Shown here: positions 31,884 to 38,410 of the stretch, in pieces
Layout of the letters: each line of letters starts with the position of its first letter
How positions within the stretch are numbered: the stretch's first letter is position 1
Assembly (NCBI RefSeq): GCF_001438845.1
Contig: NZ_JQCL01000019.1
Span: 1 to 38,410, forward strand
Origin: Lactiplantibacillus xiangfangensis
Lineage (GTDB): Bacteria > Bacillota > Bacilli > Lactobacillales > Lactobacillaceae
Length of the DNA: 38,410 bases
Direction of reading: 5' to 3'
Translations under genes and position numbers: made by a program
Notes under the pieces: generated by a model
The model's input: the letters and a program-made list of their open reading frames with translations, nothing else
Databases searched by the model: none
Told to the model about the DNA's origin: nothing

Positions 31884-34547
31884 ATGACAGAATCAAATCC
31901 GGTTCAAGTCACTTTATCGGATGATGGCATCAGAATTAACGCAGTTACAGATCAGGCTAAGTCTACTGATCAAGATGTGAAAAACTTGTATGATCCTAAT
32001 ATGATGTCAGTCATCGAAAAACAAGGTACTACAGCACGATTTGCTGGGGAAACGTCGCGCTACAACGTCCTTTTAGCCCGTGCCAAAGATGCTGGTATTG
32101 ATACTAAGGAGCTAGAATCTTCTTATGCAACCTTGAACACCTTCATGGGGACGGTTATCGGCACCGGTGACAAGGCAAGTGATATAGACCGCGACAAATA
32201 TGCGGAGGCTTTAGCCAACTTTAATAACAAAATGGCATTGATTCAGGACGCGCTTCAATCGTCTTTTGATAAGGATATAGCAAACGCAAAATCAGACGTC
32301 GCGGTTGCTAGTCAAGTCGCGTCAAACGCTGAAATCGTAGCGTCGCAAGCAGTAGTTAAAGGTAATCAAGCCAGTGCCGCCGCTACTACTGCCATACAAG
32401 CCGGCAAGGACGCCAGTAATGCGTATGACAAACTTAAAATCAGTAACCGAAATTTAGCGTTAATGACGGGGCCGGGCTTTGTCGACACTAATAATTCTAC
32501 CGATATTTTTCTAGACCAAGACGTTTTAACTTTGAGTGATCCAGTGTGGGTTAGTTTCGATTGGTCTACTGAAAAGGCGGGAGCATGGCGACTTAATCAG
32601 GTTCAATATTTGAGTGCCGGGACACCCCTTTGGCACGACATTTTTGTCGATTCAAACAACGGCGAAACCGATATTTCAGTAACTAATCAACTTTCTGGAC
32701 ACTATTCGGGACTAATATATTGGTACCCTATTCAAAACAACACAACGTCGGTTAGATTACACGTAAACCAGCATGTAAGTGTTGGTAAAGTCACGATTAA
32801 AAATTTCATTTTGTCCAATTCCTCGAAAGAAGTAATGTATACCCCTGCCGAAACAGTTTTAAGTAACGCGGTTATAGGCAACGCGCAAATTAAAGATGCG
32901 TCAATCAACACCGCTAAAATCAGCGAATTGAGTGCTAATAAACTAAGCGCCGGGACAATCGACGCAAATTTGATTAATGTTAAAAACTTGAACGCGTCTA
33001 ACATTACCGCCGGAAAAATCGGCGCTAGTCACCTAGACGTGGGTTCTTTGTCTGCTTTATCTGCAAATATGGGGACGGTTACGGCCGGCACCATCAAAGG
33101 AGTTGACATCGTTGCGAACACCTTCAGTACTGCAAACGGTACATTTACCGTAGATGATAAGGGTAACGTTACGGCCACTTCGTTGTCATTGATTGGAAAC
33201 AAGAACTTCGTTTACAACTCTGAACTAATGGCTAACGGAGCGGGATGGAATATAACTAACGGTGGGTATGTAACAACAACATCAGCGCACAACGGAACAC
33301 CAGGAATTGGAATAAATTCAACGGCGGGTGCCGGTGTGTGGAACGTGTTCGGAGAATCAAAAAAAGTACCTTTTACCAATTCCAACAGTCATAAGTACAG
33401 TGCCTCAGCCTGGTTCATTGATTGGGGTTCACAGGCCGGTGCGGCTTACCAATTTACACTTGCCTTTAATGATTCAAATGGTAATCGCTTGCCTGGATTT
33501 GGTGGGTATAGGTACTATGCAACTGGTCGATTCCATGATTGGCAACTGTTTACGATTAACGGTGTAACCCCGCCCGCTGGCTCAGCTACAGTAAGTGTTC
33601 AATATTGGCTCTCTAATGGACAAGGCCACGCAGCGTTTAGCCAACCGATGCTAACTCAAAGTGATAGATATCAAGGCTATACATCCGATACCGGTAATAT
33701 CTTATCTGCTGGTCAAGTAATCTTAGATAATAACGGAACTTTAACAACTACCTATGATGGGGTTGATCAAGATTCCAACAATCATTATCATGCTTGGAAA
33801 CTTAACACGGGTACTTTAAAAATAGGTAGCGGTTATATCGTTGCAAACTCAAACGGTTCAAGAACAATTGATGGTGCGACTCAGAATGTGGGTAATGTTC
33901 AAAGCACACTTGCCGCTTCATATATTAAGTTCACCAGTGCAACCGGTGGGCGTACATATATGGACGCTGATCTGATTTCACTTTCCACCGGAAGCCTAAA
34001 TGACTTGGTGGTTATTAACTCTAACGGTATCCATATTGCGGACCAAGGCATCGAAATCAAAGGTGGGGTTAACGCATCGACAACATGGGGTCAATTTAAT
34101 CAGATTCGGATTGGACAGTCAGCCCACACGATTAACTCAGTTGATGGATCTTTGATTGGTTTCCAAAGTGGTTACGGTAATACAGGTAATTTTGTCCGGG
34201 TAAAGGCAGCAGGTTATGATATGCCCAGTTTAGCATCTCTAAAGAAGGAAGTTATTCCATACGATGATAAAGGTAGTGTAGTTGCAAATACTGACCTGGC
34301 TACGTACAAATACAAAGCTGAAGGAAACACGGACGGGCAACATATGGGACCGATTCTTGACGATGTGAATGATAAAAAAGCTTATTACACGCGACAGGAA
34401 ATTACCGCTTTTGACGGTTCTGGAATTGACACAACTAGATCACTATTCTATGGCTGGTCGGCAGTTAAGGCATTGCAGCGTGAGAATGAACAAATGCAGA
34501 TTCGCTTGAGAAAACTTGAAATTACGGAGGAAACAAATAATGGCTGA
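31884..34547 (+). CDS. Tail fibre / receptor-binding protein
   Basis: This 887-residue protein has a helical shaft with coiled coil (about residues 1-185; ASQVASNAEIVASQAVVKGN). Carbohydrate-binding-like beta domains follow (about 190-310 and 440-590). A stalk of short repeats lies at about 320-410 (IKDASINTAKISELSANKL; GTIDANLINVKNLNASNIT). The last 110 residues (LASLKKEVIPYDD, GNTDGQHMGPILDDVND, YGWSAVKALQRENEQMQ) resemble the S74 intramolecular chaperone that folds phage fibres and cuts itself off. It overlaps the next gene by 8 bp. Confidence 0.8.
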   Translation: MTESNPVQVTLSDDGIRINAVTDQAKSTDQDVKNLYDPNMMSVIEKQGTTARFAGETSRYNVLLARAKDAGIDTKELESSYATLNTFMGTVIGTGDKASDIDRDKYAEALANFNNKMALIQDALQSSFDKDIANAKSDVAVASQVASNAEIVASQAVVKGNQASAAATTAIQAGKDASNAYDKLKISNRNLALMTGPGFVDTNNSTDIFLDQDVLTLSDPVWVSFDWSTEKAGAWRLNQVQYLSAGTPLWHDIFVDSNNGETDISVTNQLSGHYSGLIYWYPIQNNTTSVRLHVNQHVSVGKVTIKNFILSNSSKEVMYTPAETVLSNAVIGNAQIKDASINTAKISELSANKLSAGTIDANLINVKNLNASNITAGKIGASHLDVGSLSALSANMGTVTAGTIKGVDIVANTFSTANGTFTVDDKGNVTATSLSLIGNKNFVYNSELMANGAGWNITNGGYVTTTSAHNGTPGIGINSTAGAGVWNVFGESKKVPFTNSNSHKYSASAWFIDWGSQAGAAYQFTLAFNDSNGNRLPGFGGYRYYATGRFHDWQLFTINGVTPPAGSATVSVQYWLSNGQGHAAFSQPMLTQSDRYQGYTSDTGNILSAGQVILDNNGTLTTTYDGVDQDSNNHYHAWKLNTGTLKIGSGYIVANSNGSRTIDGATQNVGNVQSTLAASYIKFTSATGGRTYMDADLISLSTGSLNDLVVINSNGIHIADQGIEIKGGVNASTTWGQFNQIRIGQSAHTINSVDGSLIGFQSGYGNTGNFVRVKAAGYDMPSLASLKKEVIPYDDKGSVVANTDLATYKYKAEGNTDGQHMGPILDDVNDKKAYYTRQEITAFDGSGIDTTRSLFYGWSAVKALQRENEQMQIRLRKLEITEETNNG

Positions 34548-34830
34548 TAATTTGCAAATTACACGAGTTGAAAAGAATCGTAATGGGGACGGCACGAGTG
34601 TATATTATACGTTTGCTTTTCCGGTTACCCAGGACAACATGGATGGTTACGTGGTTTTGGACAATGGAACCTATTTAGCAGCTATGCGTGAAGGAACAAT
34701 CGAAGATCCAAATATGGGTCTGTACAGTGCTTGTATGAATAAAATTGTTAGTGATATTACACCATATCTAACTACAACTGACAGTGAGAACGGTGTGAAT
34801 ACTGACACGGCAGATACAAAGGAGGCTTAA
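34540..34830 (+). CDS. Small baseplate-region protein, unknown (96 aa)
   Basis: This 96-residue protein starts MADNLQITRVEKNRNGDG. ATG 34540 overlaps the fibre stop and has GGAGGAAA upstream; a longer frame start lacks a site. It looks beta-rich (YYTFAFPVTQDNMDGYVVL). No family recognised; its place between fibre and BppU suggests a tail-tip part or an assembly helper. Confidence 0.65.
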   Translation: MADNLQITRVEKNRNGDGTSVYYTFAFPVTQDNMDGYVVLDNGTYLAAMREGTIEDPNMGLYSACMNKIVSDITPYLTTTDSENGVNTDTADTKEA

Positions 34831-34833
34831 ATT

Positions 34834-34995
34834 ATGAATATTGATGCACAAGCTTTAATTAACAAGCTAACGAGTAACTATGCCCAAGCAATTGCCGTTA
34901 AAGACCAGCAACTAGCGATGGCTCAAGTGCAAATTGACCAGCTAAATGCCAAGTTGGCTGAAAAGGAGGCGCCTAAAGATGGCAAAAACGCTTAG
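34834..34995 (+). CDS. Small helical protein (53 aa)
   Basis: This 53-residue frame starts MNIDAQALINKLTSNYAQ and is a single helix with heptad-like Gln/Leu spacing (QLAMAQVQIDQLNAKL). GGAGGC lies about 8 nt before ATG 34834. It overlaps the next gene by 17 bp and contains that gene's AAGGAGG site. Possibly an XkdX-like small tail protein, but no family is clear. Confidence 0.6.
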   Translation: MNIDAQALINKLTSNYAQAIAVKDQQLAMAQVQIDQLNAKLAEKEAPKDGKNA

Positions 34996-36055
34996 TTTTG
35001 CTGATACTTCACCACAGACGGTTAAAATCGGTGATACTACCACTAGCTTCACGCTAGTATGTGGTAATGATAATGTGGCCACTGACTTAACTAACGCCAC
35101 TTCAATTACCGTTAAATTGGGCAATGATAGTGGTTATCTTAAATCGGCCACAGTTGACCCAGCTAGCTTAACAGACCCAACGACTGGTCAAGTTACCGTT
35201 AACTTTAATGCTGACTTAATGACTAGCCTAACCGCTGGTAGCTATGCCATTGAAGTATGGGTGGTTGATCCTACCGGGACGTCAATCTACCCTAGTGATG
35301 GGTCAACTGGTTTCACCATTACCAATAACATTCAGAGCACTAATGGTAGCACAATTACCACCATTACTTTTGATGACTTTGTGAAAGAACTGAATAAAGT
35401 CGCAAGCACGATTAAGGGTGATAAAGGTGACAAGGGTGACAAAGGCGACACAGGTGCAACTGGTCCACAAGGCCTTAAAGGTGATAAAGGTGATAAAGGT
35501 GATACAGGGACTGTTGATAACGCTGGATTAATTAATGCACCTGCATTTCAGAGTTTACAAACGCAGGTGCAAAACAGTGCTGTTGGGACTAATCTATTAA
35601 CAGGAACAAGCAATGCACAAAACTATACTGCGTCCGGTTCTGGGTGGGTACTCAGAAGCCAGTCAAGCAATGGCACAAACGTATCAATTCCATGCACTCC
35701 GGGGGCAAGTTATACGTATTCTGCAATCGTTAAAAGTACGACATATGATTGCTACCCAGAAATCAAGTTTTTCGACAGCGGTAAAAATTTGATTACAAAT
35801 TCTCCTAATGTTACTGGTAAAGATATTGGCATGCGAAAAACTACAGCAGTAGCTCCGGAAAATGCGGCTTTTGTGGTAGCGCATATGGTATTAAATAACC
35901 CGTCGGATTCGCAGACGATGGTATTTAATAGTGAAAAGCTAGAAAAAGGCAGTGTAGCTACTGATTGGTGTCTTAATCCATCAGACATTTTGACGCAATC
36001 GGATTACGCAAAAATAAAAGCTGCTATTGTAGCGCTAGGGGGGGCATTGTCATGA
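34979..36055 (+). CDS. BppU-type baseplate protein with collagen-like repeat
   Basis: This 358-residue protein has a BppU N-terminal domain (about residues 1-115; TSPQTVKIGDTTTSFTLVC, GYLKSATVDPASLTDPTTG, AGSYAIEVWVVDPTGTS). A short helix follows. An unbroken run of 11 Gly-X-Y triplets occupies residues 147-179 (GDKGDKGDKGDTGATGPQG and so on), which should trimerise as a collagen-like rod. The last 170 residues look like a carbohydrate-binding jelly roll (NLLTGTSNAQNYTASGSGW). ATG 34979 follows AAGGAGG by 7 nt. It probably displays a second cell-wall-binding module on the tail tip. Confidence 0.85.
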   Translation: MAKTLSFADTSPQTVKIGDTTTSFTLVCGNDNVATDLTNATSITVKLGNDSGYLKSATVDPASLTDPTTGQVTVNFNADLMTSLTAGSYAIEVWVVDPTGTSIYPSDGSTGFTITNNIQSTNGSTITTITFDDFVKELNKVASTIKGDKGDKGDKGDTGATGPQGLKGDKGDKGDTGTVDNAGLINAPAFQSLQTQVQNSAVGTNLLTGTSNAQNYTASGSGWVLRSQSSNGTNVSIPCTPGASYTYSAIVKSTTYDCYPEIKFFDSGKNLITNSPNVTGKDIGMRKTTAVAPENAAFVVAHMVLNNPSDSQTMVFNSEKLEKGSVATDWCLNPSDILTQSDYAKIKAAIVALGGALS

Positions 36056-36297
36056 GTTTTGATTTAAGCGAATTTTTAACAGAAGGATTAATTAGCAGTG
36101 TTAACAACGGGTTGATTCCATCGGACTTAGCAACTGTATATGCTGGCAATTATCTAGTAAAATCACTGATTACCCAAGCTCAGGTTACTCAGGTATCTGA
36201 TGCAATTACAGCCTACAAGGCCGCACAGGCAGCAGCGGATCAAGCGCAGCAGCAAGAGGTAAATCAGACATCTGCACCGGAAGACACATTAAAATAG
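36052..36297 (+). CDS. Small tail-region protein, unknown (81 aa)
   Basis: This 81-residue protein starts MSFDLSEFLTEGLISSVNNG. It is helical, with an Ala/Gln-rich C-terminal part (AYKAAQAAADQAQQQEVNQ). It overlaps the BppU stop in an ATGA arrangement, so translation is coupled. No family recognised. Confidence 0.65.
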   Translation: MSFDLSEFLTEGLISSVNNGLIPSDLATVYAGNYLVKSLITQAQVTQVSDAITAYKAAQAAADQAQQQEVNQTSAPEDTLK

Positions 36298-36308
36298 GAG
36301 GCAGACAA

Positions 36309-37487
36309 TTGAATAAACACAAGTTAAAGGCACTCATCTTAACGATGGGCGCCATTTTTATGGCCTTTTTAATGGTCAATGTTACCAGTCAGGCTTCAAC
36401 TAGTCGTGAACAGGGGGTTGATTGGTCTAAGTATAACGGCAATAGTGGGACATTCGGCTATAGCACCGATAAGTTTGTACTATCACAGGCGGGCGGCTTT
36501 TATGGCGGTACTAATATCCCTCAGACCACGTATGACAGCCAAGTTAAATCAGCTCAACAGGCTGGTAAACGAGTGCACACCTATTTATGGGACGGTGTTG
36601 GTGGCAATATAATCAACGCCAAGGCAATGATGGCATATTACTTGCCACGGATTAGGACGCCCAAGGGTAGTATTGTCGCACTGGACTATGAGGATGGTGC
36701 TTCTAATAGTGTTACAGCCAACACTAATGCCATTCTAGCCCAGATGAAGCTGATTAAGGACGCTGGGTATACACCGATGTATTACAGCTATAAGCCATAC
36801 ACATTGGCACATGTTGACTATAAACGGATTGTACAACGGTTTGGTACATGTCTTTGGATTGCGGCTTATCCTGATTATAGTGTCCGTAGCACACCATATT
36901 GGGGAACTTTCCCAACTATGAACGGTGTTGCAATGTGGCAGTTCACTTCTACCTACCGTGCTGGTGGATTAGATGGCAATGTTGATTTAACAGGCATTAC
37001 TAAGTCGGGCTATACGACTGCTAGCAAGGCTAAAGCACAGACCAATGTTAAGAAGGCTCATAAACAGGCAACTAGGAAGGCCACCTTTAAGGTCGTTAAA
37101 TACAGCCAACGAGGGGTGTTCTATCCTAGCCGTACTCTGGCCGTACGATACACGGATAGCGACAAAGTTAGCCAAGTGGCTACCTACTACAAGGGTGAAA
37201 GCGTGACTTACAATGCAGTCATCATTGAACACAACTATGTATGGGCACGTTATACCCGTTCAAATGGACTGTATGGCTTTATCAAGCTAGGTGTCACCAA
37301 CGGGACAGCCTATGGGAAGCGAGTTACTGATCGGCTGGTTAGCCATACGTATTACACAGTTAAGTCTGGCGACAGCTGGTGGACAATCGCGCAACGCAAC
37401 GGCCTAAGTATGACTACATTAGCTAGCCAGAATGGGAAGTCAATTTACACCACTATCTATCCTAGTCAGCGATTGGTGGTGCGGTAA
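36309..37487 (+). CDS. lys: Endolysin: exported GH25 muramidase with SH3 and LysM domains
   Basis: This 392-residue lysin has a Sec-type signal: KHKLK, a hydrophobic core at residues 8-25 and a likely cut after SQA near residue 29. The GH25 muramidase domain (about 35-235) has D38 in GVDWS, the D126-x-E128 pair in ALDYEDG, WIAAYPDY and MWQFTS. An SH3b-like segment follows (about 265-335). A LysM domain closes the protein (about 343-392, YTVKSGDSWWTIAQRNGLS). A signal peptide means export by Sec, with timing set by the holin through membrane depolarisation, as known for Lys44 of phage fOg44. The start is TTG 36309 after AGGAGGC. Confidence 0.95.
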   Translation: MNKHKLKALILTMGAIFMAFLMVNVTSQASTSREQGVDWSKYNGNSGTFGYSTDKFVLSQAGGFYGGTNIPQTTYDSQVKSAQQAGKRVHTYLWDGVGGNIINAKAMMAYYLPRIRTPKGSIVALDYEDGASNSVTANTNAILAQMKLIKDAGYTPMYYSYKPYTLAHVDYKRIVQRFGTCLWIAAYPDYSVRSTPYWGTFPTMNGVAMWQFTSTYRAGGLDGNVDLTGITKSGYTTASKAKAQTNVKKAHKQATRKATFKVVKYSQRGVFYPSRTLAVRYTDSDKVSQVATYYKGESVTYNAVIIEHNYVWARYTRSNGLYGFIKLGVTNGTAYGKRVTDRLVSHTYYTVKSGDSWWTIAQRNGLSMTTLASQNGKSIYTTIYPSQRLVVR

Positions 37488-37488
37488 T

Positions 37489-37848
37489 GTGCTTTCTAAG
37501 TTTGAAATGGCTGTAATTGGAATGATGACACATCAATATTTAGTACCACCACATTACATCATGGGATACTCATTTACTGAATGGCTAACTTTATTTTCAA
37601 TCATTGGAATGTTTATCGCTGCACTTTCATGGTTAATCAAGACAATCATTGTCTCACCACTAAATGCACAGATCAGCATTTTGTCATCTAAGATAAGTGA
37701 CATGAATGTGGACCGCGAAAAGACAGCCAAAATTACTGATGAGTTATTAAAGCAACATTCAGAAATGCTGCGAGACCATGAAGCGCGTTTGATCAGACAC
37801 GATGAAGATATCAAAACGCTATTTAAAAAGGGAGATTCACAATTATGA
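37489..37848 (+). CDS. Small membrane protein of the lysis module (XhlA/holin-like)
   Basis: A frame of about 119 residues with a membrane helix (WLTLFSIIGMFIAALSWLIKTI) and a long charged coiled coil (ISILSSKISDMNVDREKTA onward). This layout is like hemolysin XhlA-type lysis helpers. The start is uncertain: GTG 37489 follows the lysin stop after GGTGGTG, but ATG 37507 is also possible. It overlaps the holin start by 4 bp. Confidence 0.75.
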   Translation: MLSKFEMAVIGMMTHQYLVPPHYIMGYSFTEWLTLFSIIGMFIAALSWLIKTIIVSPLNAQISILSSKISDMNVDREKTAKITDELLKQHSEMLRDHEARLIRHDEDIKTLFKKGDSQL

Positions 37849-38201
37849 AAAAGAGTACTTTAAAAAATCCAGATGGCACCTTAAATGGCAAATTACTTGC
37901 GGCGTTTATTTCACTGGCAATTATTGCTATTCAATTACTGCTTTCTATTTTCCACATCAAGTTTACGGGTGATTGGGGAACAATTATTTTACTGATTGAT
38001 ATTATTTTAATCATGCTAGGGATGCTAGGTGTGGTTACTAATGTTCAATTTGTAAATTTACCATCAACGGATGATGAAGCAAAGCAAATCACGAAAATTG
38101 CGAATGATGTAGCGAACGATGAAAAAAGTACGTCAATTTCAGAGACTAGTTCGGGTACTTCTACGGGTTCATCCCTGAACGATGGCTCAAAACACGCCTG
38201 A
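37845..38201 (+). CDS. Holin
   Basis: This 118-residue protein has two membrane helices (LLAAFISLAIIAIQLLLSIF and GTIILLIDIILIMLGMLGVV) separated by a short turn (HIKFTGDW). The C-terminus is hydrophilic and Ser/Thr-rich. This matches the class II holins of lactobacillus phages in size and layout. It lies last in the late operon, after the lysin, and starts within the previous stop (ATGA). With an exported lysin it would act mainly by collapsing the membrane potential. Confidence 0.85.
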   Translation: MKKSTLKNPDGTLNGKLLAAFISLAIIAIQLLLSIFHIKFTGDWGTIILLIDIILIMLGMLGVVTNVQFVNLPSTDDEAKQITKIANDVANDEKSTSISETSSGTSTGSSLNDGSKHA

Positions 38202-38215
38202 CAACACTGAAAAAT

Positions 38216-38260
38216 GGCCTAACACTGGTGACATGACTGGTGTTAGGCCGTTTTTATTTT
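38216..38260 (+). terminator. Late operon terminator
   Basis: A perfect 10-bp stem GGCCTAACAC (38216-38225) and GTGTTAGGCC (38240-38249) is followed by GTTTTTATTTT. It lies 15 bp after the holin stop and ends the phage late transcript. Confidence 0.9.
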
Positions 38261-38410
38261 GTTGCATCCCTTTTGTAATAACTCCATCCGAGTCAGCAGG
38301 ATGTGGAACTATTCAGTAAACCAAACGCGAGTTCTTTGCACCTGTCGCTGGCTGTGTGGTGTAGTAGAAAACTACCTCCTTCGTCCGCCCATTTTACACC
38401 GCAAGCGGTG
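38261..38410. other. Right-end non-coding block with overlapping hairpins
   Basis: No supported gene. GGTGTA (38358-38363) can pair TACACC (38395-38400), with GTAG-AAAA-CTAC stacked inside. The perfect palindrome CACCGC-AA-GCGGTG (38397-38410) overlaps the 3' arm, so the two folds exclude each other. On the minus strand ATG 38392 opens only MGGRRR before TAG. No copy of the tRNA-Leu 3' end is seen. Confidence 0.35.

Noticed and set aside
35401-35515. Possible CRISPR or satellite array at the repetitive GGTGATAAAGGTGA stretch
   Set aside because: The repeats are in-frame Gly-X-Y codons of the collagen-like protein, not spacer-separated repeats.

Overview
The window is an almost complete temperate siphophage (prophage) integrated beside a host tRNA cluster of a lactic acid bacterium. 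The best fit is a lactobacillus of the Lactiplantibacillus plantarum type. This is judged from overall gene style, the ArpU/HNH/P27-terminase/HK97-head order, a GH25-SH3-LysM lysin, and the many TTG/GTG starts preceded by strong AGGAGG sites. The host identity is inference; no host protein gene lies in the window.

Layout. Bases 5-381 hold four host tRNAs (His, Gln, Cys, Leu-CAA) and their terminator. Next come six copies of GGTGCACAT (integrase arm-site candidates) and a leftward lysogeny block: integrase, a secreted protein, a small membrane protein, an ImmA-like protein and a short CI-type repressor. The divergent promoter region at 4001-4163 carries three 16-bp operators of the form GTCGCA-N4-TGCGAC. 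A fourth, perfectly palindromic copy lies inside the end of cro. The rightward early region runs from cro and an antirepressor, through an SSB, a DnaD-like initiator, an HNH-type nuclease and a replication-terminator-like protein, to a series of tiny genes, a lipoprotein and an ArpU-type late regulator. A leftward membrane-protein gene at 5585-6028 interrupts the early region and has its own terminator.

Between the late regulator and the packaging genes (13245-13597) are two tRNA-like elements, one with no anticodon arm at all, followed by a terminator. The late region then runs rightward: HNH endonuclease, a possible cos region, terminase small and large subunits, portal, ClpP-type protease, major capsid, connectors, major tail protein, tail chaperones joined by a -1 frameshift, a tape measure with two cell-wall hydrolase domains, distal tail protein, tail endopeptidase-type protein, receptor-binding fibre, a collagen-like BppU protein, exported endolysin, and two small membrane proteins for lysis. 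A strong terminator at 38216-38260 closes the late operon.

No gene of the core phage plan looks broken. No copy of the tRNA-Leu 3' end is found at the right end, so the right attachment site appears to lie outside the window or could not be recognised. The most unusual items are the anticodon-armless tRNA-like element with its neighbour, the moron-like leftward gene, the repeated 16-mer presented in a hairpin loop, and the operator buried in cro.
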